Shown piece by piece: positions 45,265-58,578 of a stretch of 64,000 nucleotides of DNA. The position numbers and the translations under genes are program-made. The stretch's first letter is position 1, and every line of letters begins with the position of its first letter. Under the pieces are notes generated by a model. That model was given only the letters and a program-made list of their open reading frames with translations, was not told the origin of the DNA and did not search any database. The stretch comes from Pseudeuparius sepicola (Eukaryota > Arthropoda > Insecta > Coleoptera > Anthribidae): contig OY987299.1 in NCBI GenBank assembly GCA_963920635.1, positions 128,771,373 to 128,835,372 on the forward strand, read 5' to 3'.

Positions 45265-48200
45265 AATAAAGCGCTCAAATTTGATATATTTATTGCAGTA
45301 ATTTGAAAACACATAATTTTCATCTGTGTTAAAAATAATCTAAAATGGGCTTATTCATCTCCCGATCTCCGATTCTTTCTTTGCACTGAATGAAAATACC
45401 GATATATGGCTTTAAACTAGAAAGTAAACTAAATTTAAGAAAGTCTATAAGCTCTTTGATATTTTAGTATTTTAATTTGTAAGTGTTTAAATACTTAGAT
45501 ACATTTCTGTAATATTTTTTGACGTTTTATTCACCTTATCTGACATAGACTAATTTAAAACATAATATCACCTTTGAAATAATTTGAGAGTAACCATGGA
45601 AACGTATCATACATACCAAACACTCTGTATTGTCAGTGTTGTTTATTTTCGAAAATAAAATTGTTCCAAGTATCCTTCGTTCTTATGTTTTCGTTTTCAA
45701 AGAAGTATAATAAAAGATAATTTCGTTCATTACACGTCCAGAAATAGATTTTTCCGTGCTTGCATGACTTCCCGTACTCGGCTTCGCCTCACGGAACAAA
45801 TTTGCCACACGCGCACGGGAAAATCCTTATTCCATTTTTGACAGATAAAAGGTAAATTCAAAGTTAAATTTCAAAATAAATCATAAATAAAAAAAATCCA
45901 TACAAGCAAATTCCAAATTGTGCTGCCCTCACATTTCTCTCATATGGACAATTATTTATGACTGGGGCCCCGTTTTTACTTACAGGGGAAGACTTGACCC
46001 TAATAAAATTCCTGCGGGGGCAGTCATGCAAGTAAACACAACTTTTCAAATTTGCATGGTTCCGCGTATCCTCTGAAGGCCCATTTTCCCCCTTGCCGCT
46101 GCCTCCGCTCTCTAGATAATAATAAATATTTCCGCTGATAAATGCGGAAGGTAACTCTTTGAGCCCAGTTTGGGGTACCAGGGGCGTGCCACGAGGAAAC
46201 TTAAGTCACCTTAAATGATAGTCATATTTTTATTATTCTTCTGCAAGAAATACTTAGGTACCTACAACAAGAAACCCTACAGAAATTGTTCGAGAATTGC
46301 CTTCCAATATGAACATGTACTTTCTCGAAGTACGCCTTACAGTACGGAACTTTAACTCAATGAGAATATATATATACGAGTAGAGAAAGGTTGTTGACTC
46401 TGAATTTGATGAATGTGAAAAAAGTAATGACAAAGACATTCTATTCTTTCATTAAGTTTTTTAATTGGGTTTTTCGCCAAACGATTCAAAGACAAATTCT
46501 ATTAAAAGAACGAAATTTAGAAGGTTAACTCAAAAAAACCAAACTTTAACAACTTTATTGGCTGAGCATTCGCCACGTGTCTGATATATTGTACCCTATG
46601 TATTCTATCTACTAACTTCTTTTTATAATATCATACAGGTGGCTATAAGGTTATCATCGAATTGATAAGTACAATGGAAGTCGCACAGGTACCACTTTCA
46701 TTGTTGTTTGGGGCAGCCAACTCTAGAGAGAGATAGGTTTCAAATGGCTATAAGTAAGACAAGGACGCCTAATGAACGTGTCAGCTGATTCAGGCAAAGG
46801 AGGTATATAGGGATGTTGCATATTAATGGGCGAATTTAATGGGCATGTTTCGTAATTCTCTTTATTGTATGATCTGTATTCCGAAATTCGGGGCTTGTTT
46901 CTAGGAATGAGAATTTTTCTATATAACCACAATTATGTAAATATTGGACAGAAAAAAGTAGTGAATTGATTAAAAAAATTACCTACATGGCAATGTTATG
47001 TACCTGGAAGTAAATTGAGATAAATAAAATACAAATTACAAAATAAAAGTTTATTTTAAAATAACAAAACTACAAAATATCTAGGATAAGGTATACATTT
47101 TCAACTTTAATTACTTATCTAAATTGATTTATTAATTTTAAAATTTAATTTAATAGAAAAAGCATGTAATAGCTTTTACATATTTTTATATATATATTTT
47201 ATAGATTTAGGCATCTAACAAAAAGAATTACAAATAATTACCTTATTAAAGGGACCAGAACCTCAAGATTAATTCTATCTTTGACTACGAAGAGCTAGGT
47301 TCATTAGCACAATATTTTGCCAGTTTTTCCCTTGATAGTTTCTATCATGACTTGGAAAATAAAAAAACTGTAGTAATTACATACATAACTGAAAGTTTGC
47401 GCTGCCCAAAATTCTCTATGAAATTGCTCTCAATAAATCGTTGACTACAAATGCAAGTAAATACTTGTAGACAGTATTGCTGCAATCCACTTGTCTCTTG
47501 GAAAACTGCAAAGTTATTAGCAAAGATTTTTAAGACTTACGAATGAAAATAAACCCCACTATTCTTATTCTTTCCGCCCCGTTTGGTACATCCAAATACA
47601 CAACAGGAGTTCACCCTCCTTTTTGTAATTTACAACTTAAACAGAAAGAATATATACACACATAGCTAAATTAAATTTTCTCTCCGATCTAAAAATATAA
47701 TATTAAACCAAACACCAACTAGGAAAACTCAACGCCGTTTTATACGAAACTGCCACCACGACACGAACTCAAATCAAATATAAATACTACAATAATAATT
47801 ACTCCTATTCGTATTGGGACTTGGGACAGAAGGAAAATTAAAATGACGTTTGACAACGGAACTCGTTTGAAGCACAGGACACAAAAATAGAAAGTTAGGA
47901 CAAACACCTCTTTTGTGTTATGTGGTTTTTGCCGGAATCAGCTGATTTATTTACTATTTTACTTACTCAAGTTTGGCTGCCAGTTTCTCTCTCTACACTC
48001 CTTCCATCTACTTGTCATTTCAATTAAGGTTATTGTTCTGTTGTCATGACAGTTTGACTTGACATTTATTAGTCTGTTATCTCACTTTGACGTGACATTA
48101 TCTGAGAAAGGAGAAATATTTATTCTCCGGAACCACAAAAAATAAAGTTGTTGAACTTATTTTGTTGAGTTAACTTTCAAAATAAAATTCACTTAAATCA

Positions 48201-48400
48201 AGATATTAAATAATTTTTCCGTCGACCGTGTAATAATTAGTTATTTTAACGAATGCAAAATTGTTTATTAATAAGCCCCATTAATGCATGATTTCTCATT
48301 AATAAAAGGTTTTTCAAATCAAGTCGGCGGGGCGCTATGTTTTAATTTTTCAGTATATCTGTCACCGTCAAACCTTATAGTTTCGTGATGTTGTGGAATA
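45265..48400. other. no gene recognised; GC-richer stretch at 45700-46150
   Basis: AT-rich and largely unique. Short frames only. Confidence 0.35.
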
Positions 48401-48610
48401 ATGGAAGTTAACGAAAATTTTACCTTAACCCCACCAGAAGTGGCAGAAAGTGCAAATATAGCATCCTCAAAAAGCAAAGTGCTCTATCAGATAACTTACG
48501 TTGCATTTATTTCGTGGTGCAGAGAGAAGCAAGTAACCCATTACTCGGAAACAGCATTGCTGGCATACTTCTCGAAAGAAAGCATTGATATAACTTTTTT
48601 TACTTTTTAG
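48401..48610 (+). pseudogene. N-terminal fragment of a tyrosine-recombinase-like protein
   Basis: The 69-residue frame begins MEVNENFTLTPPEVAESANI and contains YQITYVAFISWCREK followed by SETALLAYFSK. This resembles the SAM-like core-binding start of the insect Crypton/phage-integrase type proteins, where a Tyr-x-x-x-Tyr-x-x-Phe-x-x-Trp-Cys and a Leu-Leu-Ala-Tyr-Phe string are usual. The family continues into a catalytic Arg-His-Arg-Tyr domain that is absent here; the frame runs into a stop after SIDITFFTF. It is either a truncated element or an orphan first exon. Confidence 0.45.
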
Positions 48611-48749
48611 AAAATATACAAATGCACTATACAACCAGTCGGGGTAAATACATTTTCTAAATTGCCCTCCGTTGTAGCGACTATATAGCAGCCGCATCTT
48701 TATACTGGACATTGTTTTCGGCGTTCTTCTGCCTGGATACTATCAAACA

Positions 48750-49640
48750 ATGGAGCAGATTTTTCAGCCATTAAACGGCTTGGTGATTGGAAATCCACTG
48801 CTGTGGCATATCCCATATAGCAAAATTACATTGGCAGAATATACTGATAATATTTTTGCAGAGAACATGCATATTGTAGGAATATTCATAAAAACTGTAG
48901 AAACATTATCTGAACATTCAGGCAACATTCAGGTGTTCGCTATTCAAAGGTACTATTATTTCACGTATTATAAATATTCACAAATATCTTGAATGTATGC
49001 TCCACAAATATTCAATGAAGATTTATTTGAAAACTTCGGAAGCATTTTTCTATATTCTATGTATATCCATTTAATATTCACGTGCATATTATAAAAATAA
49101 AAAAAACGCTAACGCTAGTTGCAGGGTTCGAACGTACGACCATCGATTTACAAGTTCAACGCTCTGACCAACTGAGCCATCGACGTACTTGGAAATACTA
49201 CCTAAAAATAGTTTAAGCTACAATCTCGGTGACGTCATGATATTCCAGTTATTGCCACTCGTGAACATTCGTAAGATAAATATATCGTGAATGTCTTGTA
49301 TACAACCATTTGTATAAGATATTTGCTGTATGAAATTACTAATGAGCAATATTCCAAAATTGCACATTCCTAAGGTGAACGTGCCTGTAATGTATCAATT
49401 TGTAAATATTTATAGAACCACTAAGTTAGGAATATGTTACACAAGATATTGTGAAAATATCCTTTCTTATTCAAAACAAACATATACATCATTTGAACAT
49501 TCATCTAACATATTTAATTTTTATCTGCAATTAACAAATATCTGTTATATGCAGAACATATTTCGTAAAATATTGTAAATATGGGGGAATATTTTTTGAA
49601 CATTAGGAACTTATGTCGCATATTCAAAAAATATTAGATG
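48750..49640. repeat. AATATTC/GAACATT-motif-rich segment
   Basis: Twenty or so degenerate copies of GAATATTC-, GAACATTC- and AATATCT-like motifs occur on both sides of the tRNA-like unit. The clustering resembles the subterminal arrays of other elements here, but the ends could not be defined. Confidence 0.35.
49107..49189 (-). ncRNA. tRNA-derived (Thr-like) pol III unit, probably SINE
   Basis: On the minus strand there is an A box TGGCTCAGTTGG with a perfect GCTC/GAGC D stem, an anticodon loop CTTGTAA (anticodon TGT) and a B box CGTTCGAACCC, all at tRNA spacing. The anticodon and T stems each have one mismatch and a wobble, and the acceptor strands do not pair. It is therefore a tRNA relative, not a functional tRNA. 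A T-run about 25 bp downstream could end pol III transcription, as in a SINE head. Confidence 0.5.
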
Positions 49641-49642
49641 CT

Positions 49643-50566
49643 ATATTAGACCGACAGACAGTGACAGATTTTCCTTACTGATTTTCTCATTTATGCCTTG
49701 GAGAGGGTTGAAAGGTAAATCGATGCTGAGTCGGAAAACAGTAATTTTAAGTTTGGCCCCCGGGGAAAACATATGGAAAATTCAATTTTTCAAAACAGAA
49801 AAAAATTACTAATTCTCACTTATGCCATGTTCACCGTATGATTTCTTGTACTATTCCTACCTCGAAAACCAAAAGGCATAAGTGTAAAAAGTGGAAAAGG
49901 GGTTGAATTAAGGGTTTGGCAGATCACACAAAAAATGGTGAAAACTTATATCTTCACTATCCCAAAAATTGATTGGCAGAAGTGACGCGTGGGGAAAAAT
50001 GCACTTTTGGGTCGGAAAATAAGTCGGAAAAAATTTTTTTTTCGTCAACTGGTTTTTGCACTTATGCCTCTGAAACTATAGAAAGTTTTATTGCAATTCA
50101 TTTCATCCCTGACAAAATCAGTTGACGAAAAAAAAATTTTTTCCGATTTATTTTCCGACCCAAAAGTGCATTTTTCCCCACGCGTCACTTCTGCCAATCA
50201 ATTTTTGGGCTAGTGAGGATATAAGTTTTCACCATTTCGAACGGCATAACTGACGGAGTCAGTAAACCAAGTCATTTTTTGTGTGATCTGCCAAACCCTT
50301 AATTCAACCCTTTTTCCACACGCTACACTTATGCGCCTTTGGGTTTTCGAGGTCGGAATAGTATATAGGAAATCATACGGTGAACATGGCATAAGTGAGA
50401 ATTAGTACCTTTTTTCTGTTTTGAAAATCGAATTTTCCATGTTTTCCCCGGGGGCCAAACTTAAAATTGCTATTTTCCTACTCAGCATCGATTTACCTTT
50501 CAACCCTCTCCAAGCCATAAATGAGGAAATCAGTAAGTAAAATCTGTCACTGTCTGATGGTCTATA
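49643..50566. mobile_element. 0.9-kb near-perfect palindrome
   Basis: Two arms of about 430 bp, from GACAGACAGTGACAGATT at the left to its inverse at the right, flank a centre of about 60 bp at 50058-50116. The inner arms share the GTGACGCGTGGGGAAAAATG string in inverted form. The arms differ by scattered substitutions. No coding capacity. Confidence 0.85.
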
Positions 50567-50639
50567 TGGCCATATGGGAAGGTTACATTGAGAATTATCT
50601 ACAAAATGGAGTTTAAATTGCACAAAAAATCTTATTATG

Positions 50640-50835
50640 TAAACCCGCTACCAACTCTTCTGTCCTAAATGATTTGAACCTAATTTTAAATTCAGAATAT
50701 CATACAACTAATAATGATTCAACTGTACCTTCTATCAATTTTGGTAATAATTATTGTAATATTTCTAACATAAATGTAAATATTAATAAACCGAAATCGA
50801 ATGATGCAAATTTATATGAATTATTTAATTTTTAG
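50640..50835 (+). pseudogene. possible Penelope-like C-terminal tail
   Basis: A 60-codon open frame rich in Asn contains SSVLNDLNLILNSEYHT and ends in ANLYELFNF. The Leu-Asn-Asp-x-Leu string after a retroelement endonuclease domain is common in Penelope-like proteins, but Asn-rich AT-biased sequence could give it by chance. Confidence 0.22.
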
Positions 50836-50868
50836 TTAAAATATCTCGATCATTAATACCACAGGCCT

Positions 50869-50907
50869 ATATAGCTTCTCTAAGCTTTATAGGTCTGTGT
50901 TAATACA
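50869..50907. repeat. short hairpin
   Basis: ACAGGCCTATA and TATAGGTCTGT pair with one mismatch, and an inner AGCTT/AAGCT stem continues the pairing. Confidence 0.6.
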
Positions 50908-52158
50908 CTTGTTGGTTAAATAACTATTAAGTCGAGAATAATTGCAAATATTATTATTTATTATTTACTTTAATTTCTCTATATAGTGGTCGGTTGAAAA
51001 TATTTACCATGTGCGTAAATTAGCAAAAAGATTTATAATTTTTTGTGAATAGGCCCTTTATTTTAGGAAACAAGAAACACACATTTCTTATCCAAGTTTA
51101 CCACATACCAAATTGCGATTTTCGTCAACCGAAAACAAACGGAGAGTGATAACGTACGGGGCTATTTTTCCTAACTGGGTACTTTTGAATAATTAATATT
51201 TGCTCCGTGTTATTTATCTGCCCCTTCGTGTCCCGCCCGAGCCATCTACACTTCCAACACAACCGCGCGGAATAATATTCCCTACAATTTTAACGGAGCC
51301 CATCGCTCACGCGGAATATTCGACGCGTAGCCGCGATTACCGCGATTATTTTAATCGCCCGTATTACGTCTAATTCATTTGCTGCCGCCCCATCCACCCC
51401 CACGAAGACCGGGGACTTGCTGTTTCCTCCCCTGCAAACGAATTGCCCCGCAGGGGGGTTGATATCGCTGCAGGGTCCCCCCCCCCCATTTTCTATTCCT
51501 CTTGGCGCACGGGCGTATCGTCGTATTTCACGGCGAAAGATTTGGCGCAGATTGCAAGAGATTTCGGAGGCATGGAAATCACACCAAGTCGACTTTCTTC
51601 TATGCTGGATTTTCACCACGACTTTCGATTTTGCAACGTTGCATTATGAATATTAAATAGGACATTCACGGACGAGTATATATTCAGTTTAAACATACAT
51701 TAACGAAAAATGCCCTAAAGTTAACTATCAGCTTTTAATAGATCTACAATGCTTTTACTGATTCTCCAGAAAGAGTCCAGAACTTTGTGATTTATAGATT
51801 TATATTTAGCTAGGAATAGTATGGAACATTCTCCAATCTTCCTAAACGCTGTGAATTGGGCCTAGAGTTTTGTAAATTTTGTGGCTGAAGAATATTTCTT
51901 ACCAGATAGCATCTGACAGAGTAAATTTGTACAGGTAACAATAAGTGGTAATCAAGGCAAACCGATAACAAATTCTTATTCGTCATGATCTTCAACCTCA
52001 GGGTACCAATTTTTTCAATATTATTAGAACGATAATATTTAATTAAAATAAATTAAAATTACACATGGAAAATCCCCTTAAAATTTCCAACAAAATGTAG
52101 ATAAAATACGGGTAAGAAATTATCAAAAATTGTTTAAACATTGTAATAATAAAAAGTA
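50908..52158. other. no gene recognised; GC-richer stretch at 51180-51640
   Basis: The island is CpG-containing with overlapping frames on both strands. No domain is recognisable. Confidence 0.35.
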
Positions 52159-52160
52159 TA

Positions 52161-52390
52161 CAGTGTGTCCGTGGATGGAGTCTCTATAAGAGATTTGTTT
52201 GAAAAGTGACAATCGCACACATCTTTTAATTCTAAACAACTTTTCTAAGTAAAAGTTTTTGATATTTTTAACCTGTATAAAAAAATCAAAAATTCCCTAA
52301 GTAGACCATATTTTTTCGAGAAGCAGAAACTTTTATCAAGAATGACTTTTTGTCGAAAAATTAAATTTTTGGTCGGTTTGTCATCTTGGG
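52161..52390. repeat. CAGTGTGTCC-type foldback fragment
   Basis: CAGTGTGTCCGTGGATGGAG directly follows a TA and resembles the ends at 44751 and 26939. The partner end is missing. Confidence 0.5.
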
Positions 52391-52860
52391 GACTTATTAA
52401 CTAATAGGTAACAGCTTTCGTTCTTTCGGAAATAAGAGGACACACGCAATATTTAATATTGCGAATACAATATAATTTTACCTACCGGAGTCTTATATTA
52501 TGAGAGTATTAACCGGTTTTCACCTTCAGTAATAAAGGTTATATAAAATCAATGAAGGTAGGTAGGTACCTACTAGGTTTATAATTAAGTAGTGGAAATA
52601 TTTCCAACACCATTTTATAGAACTTGCAGTGACCGTTACCACAACATTAGGTATATACATATAACATGTTTGTATACCTAAGGGTTTCCAATACCTATAT
52701 TATGACTTCCCGAGTTACATAACAGCATTAATAATTACTACTATAAAACCTTGTAAGTATGCTAATTGTGTTTTACTGAACATATATTATATTTTTTTTG
52801 GTTGCCAGTTTCGTACCCAAACAACCTTTGGGTAGAGGCTTTTAAAAAAATTTTAGTTAT

Positions 52861-53137
52861 ACAGGGTGTCCCAGAATATGTGGGCAATCTCCTGGGTTTA
52901 TACAGGGGACGTTAATATAATATGACAAAGTTCCTATAAAAAATTTTCCCAGAGGGCCCACCTACGGAGATACAAGACCCTAAAGACGCTCCTGAAAATC
53001 GATTTTTTTAATTATCTTATTACCGGTTATGTATAGGTATGCTTTGTTAACGACATGATGCGGTTACAGAAATGGCGAAATCTGGTTTAACTAGCCACAC
53101 ATTTTTTTTAATTTGTCGCTGTTACATGTTATGTTAC
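52861..53137. repeat. CAGGGTGTCC-end repeat fragment
   Basis: CAGGGTGTCCCAGAATATG starts after TA at 52862. The right end is not recognisable because the next element begins at about 53140. Confidence 0.5.
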
Positions 53138-53149
53138 TATATGTGTGGT

Positions 53150-53715
53150 CATAGGCGCCGACTTCTCAAAATTTGGCTGGGTGCCCAAAGTATACAACCC
53201 CCCCCCCCCGAAATGTTATTTAAAAAAATATATTTATATAAATATAAAATAAAAGTACATAACAAAAAACAAACAGTTATCACCCTAATGATTAAAAAAA
53301 AACAAAACGTAAATAGAATGAAATAAAATGGCATTTCTATAAGAAGGGCCTCGTTTTAAAATTCAGCGGACTCTCATCCCGATGAATCAGCTGGATATCT
53401 GTCTCTTAGTTCCTCCAAAGGGATTCATCCGGATGAGAGTCCGCTGAATTTTAAGATGCGGTTTTTAAACTAAAACAATAAACAAAACAAAAACGACTAG
53501 TTACCTAACTTTGCGTAAATAACGCACAAGTGCTTAGTCCTATGGACGATTTTATAGGAAACATTTGACATATTTTCGAATTGTTTAGTTGTCACCTTGT
53601 CACCTTTGCTTGAGCTTTCAACAACTGGCCAAACTTTTGGTCGGGTGCTCCGCACCCCGCCAAAATTTTGGCCGGGTGCTCGAGCCCCGAAGCACCCGCG
53701 GAGTCGGCGCCTATG
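53150..53715. mobile_element. hAT MITE with perfect 8-bp TSD
   Basis: The ends are CATAGGCGCCGACT and the inverse GAGTCGGCGCCTATG. The 8-bp duplication TGTGTGGT lies at 53142-53149 and 53716-53723. It is 566 bp with a C tract near the left end, no transposase, and a 99-bp hairpin inside. Confidence 0.93.
53356..53454. repeat. 99-bp hairpin inside the hAT MITE
   Basis: Arms of 33 bp beginning TTAAAATTCAGCGGACTC match with one mismatch. TTAA stands at both outer limits, so insertion at TTAA is possible. Confidence 0.85.
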
Positions 53716-54621
53716 TGTGTGGTCATTTAAGTATGCAACATATGGGATTTTTTTTATTAATTGCACAACGAAAATACAAATATTTCCAAAAGTTGGTGCA
53801 TGTTCGATAATCATATTAGGAGTACTTAGAATTGTTGCAAGTCAAACATCATACAAAATATAAAGATTGTACAAGAGTAAAGTAACCTTATTTCAGAAAA
53901 TTCAGCAAAATGTTATTAAGAAAAGTTCTCTAGAATTAAAAGTTATGCCTAAATACCAAAACACGGCCTGCTAAGAAAAAAATATATTTTTTGAAGAACA
54001 TTAATAATTTCCTAAAAAATTTTTTGTTTTAATATTCACCCTAAACAATTTCATAAACCAATCAAAATTAAATCAATTTCGCATAACTTTGTTCAAATTC
54101 AAGCATATTTGTAAAATTAACTTAGATTTTTAATTTTTTGGGGAATCTCAAATTGCATCTTTGTTGCAACAATATTAAACAAAACATTAAAATTTCGCAA
54201 AAATTCTTCTGAACAAGGTAAAACATTAGTAATGATAATGTGTATATTAAAAAACTATAATTTAAGGTGCAAAATTTTTATTTTAAATGTTTATTAAAAA
54301 ACTGTGGAAATTAATTGACGAAAAAAAATTTTTTCTTAGGAGGCTATGTTTTGGTATTTATGCATAGCTTTTAATTATTATAAACAACTTTTTTTAATAA
54401 CCTTTTGCTGATTTTTTTTAAATAAGGCTACTTCACTCTTGTGCAATTTTTATATTGTTTGACCTATATACCCTGTAAGCTGTTTGTTTAACTTGCACCC
54501 ATTCTAAGTACACCTAATATGATTATTGAACATGCATCAACTTTTGGAAATGTCTGTATTTTGGTTGTGCAATTAATAAAAAAAAGTCCCCTATGTTGCA
54601 CACTTAAATGACCACACTGTA

Positions 54622-57600
54622 TACAGTCGATTTAATTGGCAAATTTGACTAAAAACAAAAAATATAAATATGTTGACGAATTAACATAATATACGGCAAT
54701 TAATAATAACAGCATTCCCTCAATAATTGAGTCACTCGTGAGAACAAAAGATCTGTGTTGGCCTATCTGTAGTTGAAGTGGGGGTATATCCCTTGTTAAT
54801 ACCTGAAATGTTCCGCGCCGCGTTCAGATCTCAATTGAATAACCGAACAGGAATCTTTATCGACCTCAGACGATAACAATATGGATAAGGATGCCAATTT
54901 CCTTGCCGTGTTATCGTTCGTGCGAGACCACTGTACGTTCAGTTCCCGCATCTCCCTCGGCTTCCCCACTCCCACCAGCCCCATTCAAATTAGTCTCCCC
55001 CATTAGAAAAGTAAATAGGTTCCCGGCACCTGCACCAGAGCGCAATTTCGTTAGTTTAAACTGTCGGCGTGGCGGAACTCCATTGTCTTGTCGCGAGCAG
55101 CGCGGAAAAACGACGGCACCGCAGTTCCGGGACTTTTGTCGGGTTAATTCTCCGGAGGTACGGTGGAGAAATTGAGGGGGGGGGGGGCGGGTTTGCTCGA
55201 AAATTGCATAATATAGACGCTGTGGGAGGTTTGTGGAACGTAGACCTATAACGGATGAGGCCAGGGAGGTATGCCACATTTTGTTATTCGAACTTGTTTG
55301 TTTCAGTATTTTCGTGATCAGTTCAGAAATTATGTTTAGAAACTAAAATATTGTAAAAAGTACTGTGCGCATCGTTCCAAGGAATTATACCCTAAGGGGA
55401 CTGCTTAAATCCTTTATAATACCATACGATTATACGATTTAGGACAGCAACTCGTGCTCATTACCTTCAATTGACAAGGAGTTTAAAGACAGTAACAATA
55501 CAGCAAGAGTTGCACAGGACTAGTTAGTGTTTCAAAACAGGTTTAATAATGCTTTATACCGCTTACTAACTTAGTATTTAGCTCTCATAATTTAATCGTA
55601 TTGCCCTTATAATTCAACACATAAGCAAAAGGCATCTCCATACCTCAATTAATTTAGGAGATACATGTTTCGTTCTCTTGCGTTTCTGAAATGTGCCCTA
55701 ATAATTTCTTAGCAAATATTTTGATAACAAAAAATGTTGTTTTTTCTTCTTTAAAGAAAATATCTCTCTACATTAATTAATTATACCTATTTAAAGAAAC
55801 ACGTTTAAAATACACGGAAAACGAATAAAAACGGGCTGAATCTCCTAAATTAATCAAGATATCGAGATGCGATTTGCGGCATTCGACTTTTATCGAAAAT
55901 CCAGTTTTAGACAGCCCTCTACATTTTGTCTATCACTTCGGGAAATAAGAGAAACTCCCCAAAAGCCTCCAATTTGTAATCAATATCAATAATAATCAAT
56001 CTTTAAAGTATTGAAACTTAGGTATCTTTAATTTAAGTACTTAAATTACTTTAAAAATTAACTCGCAGTGCCAAAAACTAATTTTATGGGTGAAAAAATT
56101 CAAATGGGCACGAACATTCATGCATATGCATATATGTAAACGGGTAGACAGTGAACAAAAAGCTTTACATTTGGTGCTAAGTAAAAGACTTGAATGTATG
56201 AAGTAAATACTAGTTTTATTTAAAAAAATACACTGGTGATATGAAACCCATTATAGAAAATCAGAGGGCAAGCTTGCTTATTGGGAACGTGATTATAATA
56301 TTATATATTGTCTGAAGTACCTACATGAAATTAGAAATAATTAAATCGCCTAAAACTCATGCCAAACAGGCAAAAATGTCCTTGGGTAACCCGAAGGTTT
56401 CAGCGAAAAGTAACAATTTACTTACACAGTATCTTTCTACCCTTACACTGTAGTTGTCACACGGGGGTGTTGCACTACATCCTCATCGAATTCTATCGGA
56501 CAACTGGGAACTGAAGGGAGACCAGCGCATTCAAGTTTGTAGATTTCCCCTACTCCGCACCATTTTGGATTATATCTTATAACAACTATGAAAAGTTTTA
56601 GTTGAGTAGCTGAGGCAACAAAATGTGTTTTTGAGACTATAGACCAATTATTATGTCATAAATCCGCTTTTATCTGTACTAAAAAAATATTATTAGAAAT
56701 AAGATTTTATAAAATACAATTATAAAGGCAGAAATGTAAAACAACGGTAGTAAAACTGTGTTTATTTATTTAGAAAACCAAATTATTAGAGCTGAAAATC
56801 TTCTTATACCAATAACAACATTTTCAGTAACTGTCATAAGTGAATTCTTAGCAAAGCTGTTGTATTAACTGATATTTCTCTGTATAAAATGGCATAATGT
56901 TATTAAAAAAATAATTTTTAAAAACAGTCAGCACTGATAATCCAGATGACAATGAGAGGTAAATATTTCTGCTCATTTCTTCAGTTTATTCCTCAAGAAT
57001 AAGATTGAATAACAAATTGTGACAAACAACACTCTTCAGAATTCACCTTGGTCTTGTTTTCAACTGGAGTTTAGAGTTACTCGGGTGCTAAGGTTTTAAA
57101 CTTTTAGTCCCAAAGAACTACGATATCCCCAAAAATTGATTTTAACAACTTATTGCCACACGCTATATAGGTATAATTACAAGGTAGCAACCACATTTTG
57201 CAATATAAATCGTTGATCCTTCGCGAATATACGAATAAATTTATAGCCTGCCGATATTGTTCGTGCACCATCGCAATACGGAGTAACGGCGATTTGGAAA
57301 TTATTGCATAACGTTCCGATGTCTAATTTTTCTTTTTAATCGCGGCGCGCGCGAGGTCCGATATTGCCCGATTGCAATCGCGAATGGAAATCGGCTTGTG
57401 CCGCTCCCCCCATGCCTCGACGCACTAATGACAAAACGAGTACGGCGTGTTTTGTTGATGGCCCATTACTGGTCCGATACCGGCGGGGGGATAAATCACA
57501 TGCGGGGGGATGTCTTTTTTATTTGGGGAAGTCCAAGCGCAGGTCATAGCGGTGACGTCGAAACAAATTGAATTGCGTGCGTTATTGCGGTTGTCATTTT

Positions 57601-58300
57601 TTGTACGTTTTTTATATTTTCATTTGTTGCCATACAGGGTGTGTGAGAAGGACTAGTTTTCAGGGGCTGTTAATGAAGGAAAATTATATAACGCGTCAAG
57701 AGTTGTACGAGAGCGAAATTTGAAGAAGACAGCAGAAACATCGCCGCCAACAACAGGGGTAGGGGGTAGACATACAAGATGGGATTAGAATGATAATTAA
57801 CATTAGACCTATAAGCTTATAAATAATAACTCTTTTTATTGTATCCCTCATTACACTTGAGAACGGTTAGAGATAACCACTGTCCGGAAAATCGCATGCA
57901 TTTTCAAACCAATAAAGACAATGGAAGTCCGACAACAGATGAGTATTACTCAAGAATCCACCTTGTATACAAAATTCAGTCAATATCTGGAAAAGCTATT
58001 TTAAAAGGTTTGTTTGTTTGAAAGGGTATTTTTAAAATATGCATAGATACCTACTAATGACGCTATCTTAAGTCATAGCTATTAAGCTAAATTAACTGTA
58101 TTACCTATTTTATTCCTAGCAGCTATAACTTTTAAAATAGTGTCATTATTATCTTTGAGTATTTTAAATCGCACTTATTTTGGAGTTTCACTATATTACT
58201 CTCTTGTTTAAAACACATATTCTTTGTTATTACATCGATCATCTATCTTTATCACGAGATCCACAAATTCAAGTTAAATAAATCTAGTATAAAATTTTAA
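54622..58300. other. no gene recognised; GC-richer stretches at 54750-55260 and 57240-57560
   Basis: Both islands hold overlapping frames on both strands but no recognisable domain. CAGGGTGTGTGAG at 57636 looks like a solo end of the CAGGGTG family. Confidence 0.35.
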
Positions 58301-58395
58301 AACGGAATTTTTCAAAAACGGAAAAATATAATGCCACAAAGTTTAATATCATTTTAATTGGCTTGATGAGCAGATTTTAAAAATGCAAAAATATA

Positions 58396-58578
58396 TAGGG
58401 TGTTCCATTTAAAAAAACATAAGTTATGTCTGCCACGGCTTTCTAGAACACACTGTACACGGTCCAATAGCGTCACAAAAAACTTTGTATTAGTATCTAA
58501 AACTTTTGTAAAAAACTTTTTTTCTAACCTCAAAAACTAGCAAGTTAAGGGGGTGCCAATTTATAATAAACCACCCTG
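58396..58578. repeat. CAGGGTG-family MITE-like fragment
   Basis: Starts TAGGGTGTTCCATTT after TA and ends ACCACCCTG before TA. The sequence just left of it (58310-58395) also resembles the copy at 28130-28729. Confidence 0.55.

Larger units (their letters stand above)
53140..54619. mobile_element. palindromic foldback element with nested insertions
   Basis: The right end is ATGACCACACTG followed by TA. The left end GTGTGGTC is separated from the rest of its arm (ATTTAAGTATGCAAC) by a hAT MITE. The arms of more than 400 bp share TTTTGGTATTT, the GCTACTT/AAGTAACC context and GCATGTTC strings in inverted order. It is TA-flanked on the right and non-coding. Confidence 0.8.

Noticed and set aside
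49107..49189. Functional tRNA-Thr gene
   Set aside because: The acceptor strands do not pair and both the anticodon and T stems carry mismatches.
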